From positions 496,001 to 560,000 of the forward strand of contig NZ_LR701494.1 in the NCBI RefSeq assembly GCF_902498785.1: DNA of 64,000 bases, written 5' to 3'. Shown here piece after piece: positions 8,414 to 17,468 of this stretch (within the stretch, counting starts at the first letter, position 1; each line of letters starts with the position of its first letter). Under the pieces are notes generated by a model that saw only the letters and a list, made by a program, of their open reading frames with translations, did no database searches and was not told the DNA's origin. Source of the stretch: Sphingomonas sp. EC-HK361. Its GTDB lineage: Bacteria > Pseudomonadota > Alphaproteobacteria > Sphingomonadales > Sphingomonadaceae. A program made the translations under genes and the position numbers.

Positions 8414-11400
8414 ATGCACGCTGCCGTCCAACACCACGCCCTCAACCCGCATCCCGTCGTCCACGTCGCCCGGCGCTTGCTCGCCTTCCTGGAAACTGGG
8501 GAGGCGATCGATGCTCGCCTGCTGCGCTCCCTGTTCAGCGACGCGACGGGGCGGTCTCAGGCAGCTTCGGGCTGGTCGATGCGCCATGCCTATGACGCGC
8601 TCGAGCTCGCGCAGGTGCTGTATTTCAGATCGCAGGCGCTCCCCGATGACGACAACGCGGCCCTGGCCCGCATTCAGGAAATATCGGTCAATCTACCGGT
8701 GCAGAGCGTCCGCACCGATGACCAGCTCGCGCTGCAGCAGTTCTCGACCCCTGCCCCGCTCGCCTGGATCATGGCGCAGGCCGCGGCGGTGCGACCGGGC
8801 ACGACGGTGCTTGAACCTTCCGCCGGCACGGGTATGCTTGTCTGGGCGTCGCCGCCGACCGCGAGGCTGCTGCTCAACGAGATCGATGTCGACCGCCAGG
8901 CCTGCCTCGCAGAGGCATTCCCGGCTGGCGCACTCACCGGCCATGATGCCGAGCTGATCGACGACCTGCTGCCACCAACGCTGATCGCCGACAGGGTTCT
9001 GATGAACCCGCCGTTCGCGCGCTCGACTGGTCGCGGCGAGGACCCCCACGCCGCCGAACGCCACGTGCGCGCCGCAATCCGGCGGCTGCGACCCGGCGGC
9101 CGGGTCGTCGCGCTGCTGCCACCCCGCTTCGATGTCGGCCGCCTCTCCTCCGACCTCACCATCCGGCTAGATGCGCTGCTGCCACGCGGCATCTATGCCA
9201 GGCACGGGACCGGCATCGCCGTGCGGCTGATCGTCTGCGATCGGCTGACGGGACCTGTCCCTGCCGACCCTTGCGAGGTCCTCGACCTGCCCGACCTCTT
9301 GCGCCGCGTGCAGGCGCTGCCCCTGCCCGATGCCTCCACCACGACATCGGTGCGGCCGGCGCTTACCGCTTCAACTCGGCTGTCGCTGTTCAGCAGGGCA
9401 ACAGGGCAACGACCGGCGACACTCGCCCCGGCACCCAAACACGCCGATCGGAGCGCGCCCGAGCCGGTGAACGTGGTGGTGCTGGATGAGCCCGCGCCTG
9501 CGGGCGATCCTGCCGGCATCTATCTGCCATGGCGCGCGAGCCGCCTGCAGCTGCCCGGCGCCGCAGAACACCCTACCCCACTCGTCGAGTCCCTGGCGAT
9601 GGGTTCGATCGCGGCGCCCAGAGCTCATCATGTGCCGCTGCTCCCCGCCCGGACCGTTGCCGATGGCATCCTCTCCGCCGCTCAGCTCGAGACCCTCGTC
9701 TATGCCGGTGCCGCATTCGAGCGCGATCTGCCTGGGCTCTTCGCGGCCAAGGACGAGGGCGGAGCACTCGAACCCGCCGAGCAGGGCTGCGCCTACACCC
9801 AAGGCTTCTACCTTGGCGACGGGACAGGCGCCGGCAAAGGGCGCCAGGTCGCCGGCATCATCCTTGATCAGTGGCTCCGCGGGCGTCGCCGGCATATCTG
9901 GTTCAGCAAGAACGAGGCGCTGCTCGAAGATGCTCGCCGCGACTGGACGGCGGTCGGCGGCGTGGCGCTCGACGTCCAGCCGCTCTCGGCCTGGAAGCTC
10001 GGCGCTGCGATCACGCTCGACGCGGGCGTCCTGTTCGTGACCTACCCGACGCTGCGGTCGGGTCGCGAGGACGCGACGCGACTTCGACAGATCCTCGATT
10101 GGGCAGGTGTTGGCTTCGACGGCGTAATCGCCTTCGACGAAGCGCACGCACTCGCCAATGCTGCGGGCGGTGAAGGCTCGCGCGGTCGCATCAAGGGTTC
10201 GGAGCAGGGCATCGCCGGACTACGCCTCCAGAACCTCCTGCCGCGCGCCCGCGTCCTGTACGTCTCGGCGACCGGCGCCTCGGACGTCGCCAATTTGAGC
10301 TATGCGACACGGCTTGGGCTCTGGGGGCCAGGAACCGCCTTCGCTGATCGAGAAGCCTTCGTGTCGGGTGTTCGCCAAGGCGGCATCGCGGCAATGGAAC
10401 TCGTCGCGCGCGACCTCAAGGCGCTCGGTCTCTACACCTCCCGCGCGCTGTCTTTCGCCGGCGTCGAATATGATCTGCTCGAACATCAGCTCACGCCCGA
10501 GCAGATCGCGACCTACGACGCCTATGCCGACGCCTGGGCGATCATTCATCGCAACCTGACCGCCGCACTCGAATCGACCCGCGTCGTCGACAGTGTCACC
10601 GGCTCCACGCTTAACGCGAACGCGAAATCCGCGGCGCTGTCGAGGTTCGAGAGCGTCAAGCAGCGCTTCTTCGCGCAACTGCTGCTGTCGGCGAAGCTGC
10701 CGAGCCTGCTTCCCGCGATTGAGCAGGATCTCGGCCGCGGCAACGCGGTCGTCGTCCAGCTTGTCTCGACCGCCGAAGCGATGCTCGGCCGCCGGCTCGC
10801 CGAACTCACTCCCGAAGAGCGGGAAAGCCTCGAGATCGACCTGTCGCCGCGCGAGTACGTCATTGACTATCTGCTCGGCGCTTTCCCGACCCGGCAGATG
10901 CGCGTCTTCACCGATCCGGACGGCAATACCCGCTCCGAACCGATGTGCGACGAGCACGGCAACCCAGTTCATTGCCGCGAGGCCGAGGCCGCGCGGGACG
11001 CTCTGGTAGAGCAGCTTTGCGCCCTGCCGCCGATCGCGACCGCTCTCGACGCCATGATTGAGCGCTTCGGGGTCGACGCGGTTGCCGAAGTTACGGGACG
11101 CACCCGCCGGCTGGTGGTCGGCTCGGACGGCGCGCAGCGCATCGAGCGCCGCAGCCAGCGGGCGAATCTCACCGAGGCGCAGGCATTCATGGACGGCGCC
11201 AAGAAGCTGCTCGTCTTTAGCGACGCCGGCGGGACCGGCCGCAGCTATCATGCCTGCGTGCACGCGAAGAACCAGGCGCGCCGCATCCACTATCTCATCG
11301 AGCCAGGCTGGCGCGCCGACGCCGCGATCCAGGGTCTCGGCCGTACGCACCGAAGCGCACAGGCATCGGCGCCGCTGTTCCGACCGGTGACCACCGATGT

Positions 11401-12622
11401 GCGCGGCGAGCGACGCTTCATCTCGACTATTGCCCGGCGGCTCGACACGCTGGGCGCCCTGACGCGCGGGCAGCGCCAGACCGGCGGGCAGAACCTCTTC
11501 AACCCCGCTGACAACCTCGAGAGCAGCTACGCCAAGGACGCGCTGCTCGCCTGGTACCGCCTGCTCTTCGCCGGCAAGCTCGCGTCGATCACGGTGGCCG
11601 ACTTTCAGGAGCGATCTGGCCTGAGCCTCGAGGCAGAAGGCGGCGGCCTGCGCGAGGACCTGCCGCCCATCCAGCGCTGGCTCAACCGGCTCCTGGCGTT
11701 CCCGATCGAGCTGCAGAACGCCATCTTCGACGAGTATCTCGGACTGGTCGAGGCCCGGGTCGATGCGGCTCGCGAAGCCGGCACGCTCGACCTCGGCGTC
11801 GAAACGCTGCCGGTCGAGGACATCCGGATCGTCTGTGACACGCTGCTGCGCACCGATCTGTCGAGCGGCGCCGAGACCCACCTGCTGGAGCTGGCGCTGA
11901 CACGCCGGCCGCGCCCGCTCACGCTGGCGTCCGCACGACGTTTGGCTCAAGGCGGCAACGGTCGCCTGCTCGTCAACGCCCGCTCCGGGCGCGCGGCGGT
12001 GCGCCGCGACGGGCGCAGCCTGCTCACCGAGGATGGACAGCTGCAGCGGCGATACGAGCTCGTCAGGCCCATGAAGCGCGAGCATGTCGCCGCCGATCGC
12101 TTCGGCGAGACGAGCTGGACCGAGGCCGATCCGCAAGCGTTCGAGCGTGCCTGGCAGGAGGAAATGGACGAGGCGCTCGCCTCGACTTCGACCGAGACAC
12201 TCTATCTCGCGACCGGACTCCTGCTGCCGATCTGGAACGTCCTGCCGGACGATCAGGTCCAGGTCCTCCGCATCGTCGACCAGGCCGGCCAGTCGCTTCT
12301 CGGCCGCGAGGTCCCGGCACTCGCGTTGCCTGAGCTTGGCAAACGTCTCGGGCTTGATCTCGATGGCGCGCTCGATCCCAAGCTCATCGCGAGTGCCGTG
12401 CTCGACACGGGCCGTCCCTGTCAGTTGCCCGGCCTTGCCCGCCTGACGCTCAAGCGTGCGCTCGTGGGCGGCGAACGGCGGCTCGAACTCGCCGGGTTCG
12501 AGCCGGAACGTCTGCCCGAATACAAGGCGCTTGGCTGCTTCACCGAGATCATCCGTTATCAGACCCGGCTCTTCGTCCCGCTCGATCGTGCAAACGCCAT
12601 CCTGTCGTCGCTCGCCACCTAA
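8414..12622 (+). CDS. DNA methylase-like/strawberry-notch helicase fusion
   Basis: A 1402-residue protein. Residues 110-290 resemble an N6-adenine methyltransferase: a SAM-binding motif in LEPSAGTGML (about 133-142) and the catalytic NPPF tetrad near residue 198. Residues 440-1000 form a strawberry-notch-like SF2 helicase with Walker A GDGTGAGKGRQ (about 468), a DEAH box in AFDEAHALAN (about 575), SATGASD, and the late motif GLGRTHRSAQ. The C-terminal 350 residues are the SBNO helicase C domain. Such large proteins are typical cargo of alphaproteobacterial plasmids and ICEs. They are proposed to protect or process incoming DNA, but the function is not established. The primase lies directly upstream. 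Confidence 0.85.
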   Translation: MHAAVQHHALNPHPVVHVARRLLAFLETGEAIDARLLRSLFSDATGRSQAASGWSMRHAYDALELAQVLYFRSQALPDDDNAALARIQEISVNLPVQSVRTDDQLALQQFSTPAPLAWIMAQAAAVRPGTTVLEPSAGTGMLVWASPPTARLLLNEIDVDRQACLAEAFPAGALTGHDAELIDDLLPPTLIADRVLMNPPFARSTGRGEDPHAAERHVRAAIRRLRPGGRVVALLPPRFDVGRLSSDLTIRLDALLPRGIYARHGTGIAVRLIVCDRLTGPVPADPCEVLDLPDLLRRVQALPLPDASTTTSVRPALTASTRLSLFSRATGQRPATLAPAPKHADRSAPEPVNVVVLDEPAPAGDPAGIYLPWRASRLQLPGAAEHPTPLVESLAMGSIAAPRAHHVPLLPARTVADGILSAAQLETLVYAGAAFERDLPGLFAAKDEGGALEPAEQGCAYTQGFYLGDGTGAGKGRQVAGIILDQWLRGRRRHIWFSKNEALLEDARRDWTAVGGVALDVQPLSAWKLGAAITLDAGVLFVTYPTLRSGREDATRLRQILDWAGVGFDGVIAFDEAHALANAAGGEGSRGRIKGSEQGIAGLRLQNLLPRARVLYVSATGASDVANLSYATRLGLWGPGTAFADREAFVSGVRQGGIAAMELVARDLKALGLYTSRALSFAGVEYDLLEHQLTPEQIATYDAYADAWAIIHRNLTAALESTRVVDSVTGSTLNANAKSAALSRFESVKQRFFAQLLLSAKLPSLLPAIEQDLGRGNAVVVQLVSTAEAMLGRRLAELTPEERESLEIDLSPREYVIDYLLGAFPTRQMRVFTDPDGNTRSEPMCDEHGNPVHCREAEAARDALVEQLCALPPIATALDAMIERFGVDAVAEVTGRTRRLVVGSDGAQRIERRSQRANLTEAQAFMDGAKKLLVFSDAGGTGRSYHACVHAKNQARRIHYLIEPGWRADAAIQGLGRTHRSAQASAPLFRPVTTDVRGERRFISTIARRLDTLGALTRGQRQTGGQNLFNPADNLESSYAKDALLAWYRLLFAGKLASITVADFQERSGLSLEAEGGGLREDLPPIQRWLNRLLAFPIELQNAIFDEYLGLVEARVDAAREAGTLDLGVETLPVEDIRIVCDTLLRTDLSSGAETHLLELALTRRPRPLTLASARRLAQGGNGRLLVNARSGRAAVRRDGRSLLTEDGQLQRRYELVRPMKREHVAADRFGETSWTEADPQAFERAWQEEMDEALASTSTETLYLATGLLLPIWNVLPDDQVQVLRIVDQAGQSLLGREVPALALPELGKRLGLDLDGALDPKLIASAVLDTGRPCQLPGLARLTLKRALVGGERRLELAGFEPERLPEYKALGCFTEIIRYQTRLFVPLDRANAILSSLAT

Positions 12623-12653
12623 TCGCCGCCATGCTCGACACGCGCCATCTTAC

Positions 12654-12667
12654 CACCTATTTAGGTG
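12654..12667. promoter_or_regulatory. Palindromic operator candidate upstream of the TA pair
   Basis: CACCTA-TT-TAGGTG is a perfect inverted repeat 22 nt upstream of the antitoxin start. Phd and VapB antitoxins commonly repress their own operons at such palindromes; this role is inferred. Confidence 0.5.
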
Positions 12668-12689
12668 TTGCCACTAGAAAGGCTTCGAC

Positions 12690-12923
12690 ATGGAACGCGC
12701 GATCACCGCCAGCGATGCCAACCAGCGCTTTTCCGAACTGCTGCGCGAGGTGCAGGACGGCGAGACCTTCGTCGTGACCTCGCGCGGACGGCCCGTCGCC
12801 AAGATGGTCCCGGTCGACGACCTCGATCGGCAGGCGCCTGCGATCGACGCTCTGCTCGCGCATGTCGAGACGCTGCCGCGGCGATCTCTCACTGGCTGGA
12901 GCCGCGCGGACCTCTACGAGTGA
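12690..12923 (+). CDS. Phd/YefM-type antitoxin
   Basis: A 77-residue antitoxin. The N-terminal half has the Phd fold signature ITASDANQRFSELLREVQDGETFVVTSRGRPVAKMVP; the C-terminal tail (from about residue 50) is the likely toxin-wrapping segment. It neutralises the VapC-like toxin encoded next and probably represses the operon through the palindrome upstream. AAAGG precedes the ATG. The stop overlaps the toxin GTG start. Confidence 0.88.
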   Translation: MERAITASDANQRFSELLREVQDGETFVVTSRGRPVAKMVPVDDLDRQAPAIDALLAHVETLPRRSLTGWSRADLYE

Positions 12924-13378
12924 CCCGCGTCGCGCTCGACACCAACATCCTCGCTTATGTCGCCGGCGTCGATCGCCACGCCGATGATGCCGCCAAGATC
13001 GACGCAAGCCGCACGCTGTTGAAGCGCCTGCGCGGACGCGCCTCGCTGGTCGTTCCGGTCCAGGTGATGGGCGAGCTGTTCGTCGTACTGACGCGGGCTA
13101 GCGCCAGCCGCAGCGACGCGCGTGCGACGGTGCTGCGCATGACCGAAGCCTTCGGCACCGCCGACAGCGGCGCGTCTGCGCTCTACTCGGCACTGGATCT
13201 GGTCGCGGCGCACCAGCTTCAGTTCTGGGACGCGCTGATCCTCAATGCCGCGGCCGAGGCGGGCTGCACGCTCCTCCTGTCCGAGGACATGAGCAGCGGC
13301 TTCACCTGGCGGGGCGTCACGGTTCTAGATCCGCTCGCGGCAACGTCCGACGATCGGTTGACGCGGCTGTTCGCCTGA
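12920..13378 (+). CDS. PIN-domain ribonuclease toxin (VapC-like)
   Basis: A 152-residue PIN-domain nuclease. The acidic catalytic residues are visible in ALDTNILAY (Asp near residue 7), the GELF stretch, FWDALIL and LLLSEDMSSG. PIN toxins cleave tRNA or rRNA when freed from antitoxin. The GTG start at 12920 overlaps the antitoxin stop as GTGA, so translation is coupled; upstream in-frame sequence is a shadow of the antitoxin gene. The role would be element maintenance by post-segregational killing. Confidence 0.88.
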   Translation: MTRVALDTNILAYVAGVDRHADDAAKIDASRTLLKRLRGRASLVVPVQVMGELFVVLTRASASRSDARATVLRMTEAFGTADSGASALYSALDLVAAHQLQFWDALILNAAAEAGCTLLLSEDMSSGFTWRGVTVLDPLAATSDDRLTRLFA

Positions 13379-13390
13379 GCGCCTGACGAG

Positions 13391-13411
13391 AGAGGAAAGG
13401 CGGGCGCCGGG
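13391..13411 (+). repeat. Short upstream repeat, copy 1 (AGAGGAAAGGCGG)
   Basis: AGAGGAAAGGCGG followed by GCGCCGGG lies 51 nt upstream of the ParB-like gene. Nearly the same string occurs at 15549-15573 upstream of the ArdC-like gene. It may be a shared promoter or leader element of this gene block. Confidence 0.5.
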
Positions 13412-13461
13412 CGGGTAAGCCTCGGGCGCAATCGGGCGCCAGGGCTCATGGAGCCTGTCCC

Positions 13462-15477
13462 ATGATCCAGACCATCCCGCTCAACAAGCTCGTCCCGTCA
13501 ACGCGCAACGTCCGGCGACGGAGCGACGAGGCGGCGGACGCCCAGCTGCGCGCCGACATCGAAGCGCGCGGCCTGCTGCAGAATCTGATCGTCACCGCCA
13601 ACAAGAAGCCGCGCGGCACCTTCGCGGTCGAAGCGGGCGGCCGCCGCCACGCGGCGCTCAAGGCGCTGGCCGAGGCGGGCACGCTCGCGGTCGACGTCGC
13701 GGTGCCCTGCCTCGTGCTCGACGACCTCGGCAGTGCCGTCTCGGAAGCGAGCCTCGCCGAGAACTTCCAGAAGCTCGCCCTCAATCCCGCCGACGAATGC
13801 CTCGCCTTCCAGCACTTCATCGAGCAGGGCTCCGACGTCGAAGGGATCGCGCGTCGCTTCGGCGTCACCGTCCGCTTTGTCGAAGGCCGGCTGCGCCTCG
13901 CCAGCCTCGCTCCCGTCGTCTTCCAGGCGCTTGCCGATGGCGAGATCACGCTCGATGTCGCCAAGGCTTATGCCTCGACGCCCGACCGCGAGCGTCAGGC
14001 CCATGTCTTCGACCAGATGAGCCGCGGCTATGGCGGCGCGCATCCCGACAGTGTGCGGCGCATGATGACGCAGGCCACCGTGTCGGCGAGCGATCCACGC
14101 GCGCGACTCGTCGGCGAGGATGCTTATCTCGCGGCGGGTGGCCGGATCGACCGTGACCTGTTCGCCGACGATGCCTCGACCCGATGGCTCGACATCGCCA
14201 TTCTCGAGCGGCTCGCCAACGAGAAGATGGAGGAGGCCGCTGCAGCGCTGGCGGCCAAAACCGGCTTCGCCTGGGTGCGCCCGACGCTCGACCGCTACGT
14301 CGACTGGCAGCAGACCGAGGGTATGACGCGCGTTGAACTCGAAGCAGCTGAGCTCAGCGATGACGAGCAGCGCCAGGTCGCCGAGCTGGAAGCGCAGGCG
14401 GCGGACCAGGTCGGTATGCTGGAGGATGAGGCCAGCAGCGAGGAGGATCGCGCCGCCGCCGAAGCCCGGCTCGAAGCGCTCGACAAGGCTATCGAGGCGA
14501 TCACCGACAAGCCGCCGGTGCTGGGCGACGACCTTCGTCCGACCGTCGGCGCGTTTCTGGTGCTCGGTCCCGATGGCAAGCCGAAGCTGCACCAGACCCT
14601 GTACGCCGATCGTCCTGTTCCCAGCGACAGCGAGGACGGCGAGGCGCCGGCTGATGGCGTCGACACACCTTCACCGCGCATCATCGGCCTCTCCCAGCGA
14701 CTGACCGATGAACTCGCGATCCAGCGGCGCGATATTCTGGCCGTTTATGTCGCGGCCGATCCGGACTTCGCGCTCGATCTCGCCATCTTCCTTATGGTCG
14801 ATCGCCTGTCGGGTCACCGGACGGACCGCTACGGCTCGACGCTGAGCGCTCGTCCGCCCCAAGAACCGGTGATCGGATTCCGCACGCCTGGGGCGGCCGC
14901 GACGATCGCGCGGGCCGAAGCCGAGGAGCAGCTCGATCGCAGCTGGGCCGGGCATGACCAGGTCGAGGCGCGGTTCGACGCTTTCCGCGCGGTCGACCCG
15001 GAGCAGCGGGCGGCGTGGCTGGGGCACGCGGTCGCAGCATCGCTCGAGGCCAGCATCGGCGGGACGGGCGCGAGTGCGTGCCGGTTCCACGATCATCTCG
15101 GGCACCTGCTCGAGGTCGACGTCGCGGCCTGGTGGCGTCCCACCGCCACCAACTTCTTCGACAAGGTCACCAAGCCGGTGATGTTCGAGGCACTCGATCA
15201 GATCGAAGGACCGGCGCTCGCCGCACGCTACGGCGCCGCCAAGAAGGCTGACCTCGCCGGCACGTGCGAGCGCATCTGCGCAGGCGATTTCATCGGTGAG
15301 GTCGGAACGAAGGAGGTCGCGCGCGCTTGGCTTCCCGCAGCAATGCGCTTCGCCTCGCCCACCGGTGATCCCGACGCGGCGACCGGCGCCGCGACGGATC
15401 CCGAGCTCGTCGATGCTGAAGGCATCGAGGAGCCAGGCGACATCGGAGATCCCGCAGCGCCGCGCGCCGCCGCCTGA
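13462..15477 (+). CDS. Large ParB-like protein
   Basis: A 671-residue protein. Residues 1-110 are a ParB/Srx N-terminal domain (IPLNKLVPSTRNVRR, IEARGLLQNLIV, GGRRHAALKAL, LAENFQKLALNP), and about residues 110-190 a KorB/ParB-like helix-turn-helix region. Residues 285-345 are acidic and helical, probably coiled coil; the C-terminal half is a plasmid-specific extension. ParB proteins bind centromere sites for partition, but no ParA is encoded nearby. Related stand-alone ParB-like proteins on alphaproteobacterial elements may be nucleases or regulators instead. A strong terminator follows. Confidence 0.82.
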   Translation: MIQTIPLNKLVPSTRNVRRRSDEAADAQLRADIEARGLLQNLIVTANKKPRGTFAVEAGGRRHAALKALAEAGTLAVDVAVPCLVLDDLGSAVSEASLAENFQKLALNPADECLAFQHFIEQGSDVEGIARRFGVTVRFVEGRLRLASLAPVVFQALADGEITLDVAKAYASTPDRERQAHVFDQMSRGYGGAHPDSVRRMMTQATVSASDPRARLVGEDAYLAAGGRIDRDLFADDASTRWLDIAILERLANEKMEEAAAALAAKTGFAWVRPTLDRYVDWQQTEGMTRVELEAAELSDDEQRQVAELEAQAADQVGMLEDEASSEEDRAAAEARLEALDKAIEAITDKPPVLGDDLRPTVGAFLVLGPDGKPKLHQTLYADRPVPSDSEDGEAPADGVDTPSPRIIGLSQRLTDELAIQRRDILAVYVAADPDFALDLAIFLMVDRLSGHRTDRYGSTLSARPPQEPVIGFRTPGAAATIARAEAEEQLDRSWAGHDQVEARFDAFRAVDPEQRAAWLGHAVAASLEASIGGTGASACRFHDHLGHLLEVDVAAWWRPTATNFFDKVTKPVMFEALDQIEGPALAARYGAAKKADLAGTCERICAGDFIGEVGTKEVARAWLPAAMRFASPTGDPDAATGAATDPELVDAEGIEEPGDIGDPAAPRAAA

Positions 15478-15499
15478 ACCTCTCACCTGTAGAACGTCC

Positions 15500-15530
15500 G
15501 GGGCGATCTCGTCGGCGAGGTCGCCCCTTT
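15500..15530 (+). terminator. Rho-independent terminator after the ParB-like gene
   Basis: GGGGCGA and TCGCCCC, with inner pairing CTCG/CGAG around TCGG, form a long GC-rich hairpin followed by TTTCTCCT, 23 nt after the stop. Confidence 0.8.
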
Positions 15531-15548
15531 CTCCTGTGCGCCTTCGAA

Positions 15549-15573
15549 AGAGGAAAGGCGGCTGGCGCCGGGG
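15549..15573 (+). repeat. Short upstream repeat, copy 2 (AGAGGAAAGGCGG)
   Basis: AGAGGAAAGGCGG followed by CTGGCGCCGGGG, 36 nt upstream of the ArdC-like gene. It matches copy 1 at 13391 apart from a small insertion. Confidence 0.5.
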
Positions 15574-15608
15574 CGAGCCGATCCCGGCTCGTCAGAGGGA
15601 GACGCGCC

Positions 15609-16529
15609 ATGCGCCAGTATCGATCAGACAAGGTCCCGGCCAACCCCGCCGAGACGATCACCCGAGCCATCATCGAACGCCTCGAGGCGGGCGTCCGCCC
15701 GTGGCGGCAGCCGTGGACCGGTGGTCCTGTTTCCCGGCCCTTGCGCGTCTGCGGCACGCCCTACCGCGGCGCCAATGTCATCTGGTTGTGGATGGCGGCA
15801 CAGGCGCGCGGCTTCGCTTCCCCCACGTGGATGACCTACCATCAGGCGCAGCTGCTCGGCGGTCAGGTCCGCAAGGGCGAGCTCGGCACGCTCGCGATCT
15901 TCTACAAAAGCTACACCAAGGAGGTCGAGAACCCGGGCACGGGCGAGCGCGAGGATGAAGCGCGTCGCGTGCTCAAGAGCTTCACCGTCTTCAACGTCGA
16001 CCAGATCGATGGGCTTCCCGAACGGTTCACGCCCGTGACGATGCCCCTGCCCGCGCCCGATGCCCGCGACCACGCGCTCGACGCTTGGTTCGCCGGCGTG
16101 CCGGCGCGGCTTCGCCACGGTGGCGGCGAGGCCTATTACATACCGTCGAGCGACGAGATCACCATGCCTGAGATCGCGGCGTTCCGCAGTCGTGACCATT
16201 ATCGGGCGACGCTCGCACACGAGTTGGCCCACTGGACCGGGCACGCCAGCCGGCTCGATCGCGCGCTCGGCAACCGCTTCGGCAGCGACGCCTATGCGAT
16301 GGAAGAGCTCGTCGCCGAACTCACCGCGGCGATGATCGGCGCCGAGCTCGGGCTCCCGGTCGATCATCTCGACGATCATGCGAGCTACCTCGCCTCCTGG
16401 CTCAAGGTGCTCAAGACCGACAGCCGCGCTATCCTGACCGCCGCCGCCAAGGCCGAGGAGGCCAGCGCCTTCCTGCTCGCCTTCCAGGCACCTGGGCGAG
16501 TGCAAGCGCCCACGCTGCTCGCTGCCTGA
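15609..16529 (+). CDS. ardC: ArdC-like antirestriction protein (zincin metallopeptidase)
   Basis: A 306-residue protein. The N-terminal ArdC domain (residues 1-125: ITRAIIERLEAGVRPWRQPW, PYRGANVIWLW, SPTWMTYHQAQ) binds single-stranded DNA. The C-terminal half is a zincin-type peptidase with HELAHWTGH at residues 204-212 and a downstream glutamate in MEELVAELTAA. ArdC proteins protect incoming conjugative DNA from restriction in the recipient. Placement in the leading, establishment-type gene block fits that role. GAGGGAGACGC precedes the ATG. Confidence 0.88.
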   Translation: MRQYRSDKVPANPAETITRAIIERLEAGVRPWRQPWTGGPVSRPLRVCGTPYRGANVIWLWMAAQARGFASPTWMTYHQAQLLGGQVRKGELGTLAIFYKSYTKEVENPGTGEREDEARRVLKSFTVFNVDQIDGLPERFTPVTMPLPAPDARDHALDAWFAGVPARLRHGGGEAYYIPSSDEITMPEIAAFRSRDHYRATLAHELAHWTGHASRLDRALGNRFGSDAYAMEELVAELTAAMIGAELGLPVDHLDDHASYLASWLKVLKTDSRAILTAAAKAEEASAFLLAFQAPGRVQAPTLLAA

Positions 16530-16599
16530 TCCCACCCAGCATGCTGCCATCGATGCGCCCATTGCGGCGCCACGGCGGCGTTCGACCGGAGAAATCCCC

Positions 16600-17244
16600 A
16601 TGACCTATGACGTCGGCTACCGCTTCTCACAGGCGCTCGATCCGAGCGGCCTCGACACTATCGCCGCGTGCCTTCACGCCCTCCAGGCAGCTGCCAAGGA
16701 CTGCCGCAACGCAGGCAAGCCGTTCGAGGCTGACCCTGCCGTGGTGCTGCTGGCACAGCATCTCGGGAGCGTGGCCACGATGAAGATGCCCGACCGCTCC
16801 GGACTCCGATCGCTCTGCGGCGAGGCGCTCGCCGAGATTGCGCGCACGCCCCTCCTGGTCCTGCTCGCAGCCCGCGGCGCCTCCTACGACGCCGATGCCA
16901 AGCGCACCTTCCACACCGAGGCCCGGCGTGCGCTGAGACGGCTCGCGGGAGACCTGCAGCTGCCGGCGAAGAGCTTCGACATCCGCGTATGCGAGGGTGG
17001 GCCTGCGGTCTCCGGCGAGGTCATCCTCCATGCCGAGGAACTCTACGTCCAGGTCTCGATCGGCGGCTTTGGCGGTGGCGAGATCCTGTTCCGGCGGTGC
17101 CGCGGGCGTTCGGATTATAGCGGCGAGCGCAACCACTGGGCCCGCATGCCCGCCTTGCTCGACACCTCGGCTTTTGCCCGGCGGATCGCGCACGAGCTGG
17201 GCCTCTTCCTAGCCGCGGAGATCCAGCCCCGGCTGGTCGCGTGA
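16600..17244 (+). CDS. Conserved protein of unknown function
   Basis: A 214-residue protein, mostly helical in its N-terminal 120 residues (LDTIAACLHALQAAAKDCRN, then SLCGEALAEIARTPLLVLLAARGA) with a strand-rich, glycine-rich section at residues 130-180. No signal peptide or catalytic motif is recognised. GGAGAAATCCCC precedes the ATG. It sits between the ArdC-like and DUF2493 genes, in a block of element genes expressed in one direction. Confidence 0.65.
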   Translation: MTYDVGYRFSQALDPSGLDTIAACLHALQAAAKDCRNAGKPFEADPAVVLLAQHLGSVATMKMPDRSGLRSLCGEALAEIARTPLLVLLAARGASYDADAKRTFHTEARRALRRLAGDLQLPAKSFDIRVCEGGPAVSGEVILHAEELYVQVSIGGFGGGEILFRRCRGRSDYSGERNHWARMPALLDTSAFARRIAHELGLFLAAEIQPRLVA

Positions 17245-17314
17245 GGGTGGCGGAGGGTTTCAGGCGACGCCGGCATGCGGCGCGAGAGGCCCTCTACCCG
17301 CCGGCGGGATGCGC

Positions 17315-17386
17315 GCAACCCGCCCGCCTGCGGCCCGTGTTGCCCGGCGACGTGGTCGCCGCCGGGCTGCCCGCGCCAGCCTTGCC
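17315..17386 (+). repeat. Structured intergenic element, copy A
   Basis: GCAACCCGCC, 7 nt, GGCCCGTGTTGC, then a 23-nt GC-rich hairpin (CCGGCGAC...GTCGCC with CCGG) and CTGCCCGCGCCAGCCTTGCC. The same framework recurs at 19575-19642 upstream of ssb. It lies 82 nt upstream of the DUF2493 gene, inside the 224-nt gap after 17244. Fixed outer pairing with changing loops suggests an RNA structure. Confidence 0.6.
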
Positions 17387-17468
17387 GGGGAGTGGCGCCC
17401 ACCCCTGATGCCGACGGGTGGGAGGGCGCGTCGCCGCACTTGCGCGGCGTCAGACCTGGAGACCTCTC

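Noticed and set aside
10220-12136. 638-residue minus-strand frame
   Set aside because: Lies entirely opposite the methylase/helicase gene; Arg/Ala/Gly-rich composition with no domain. High GC makes long antisense frames common.
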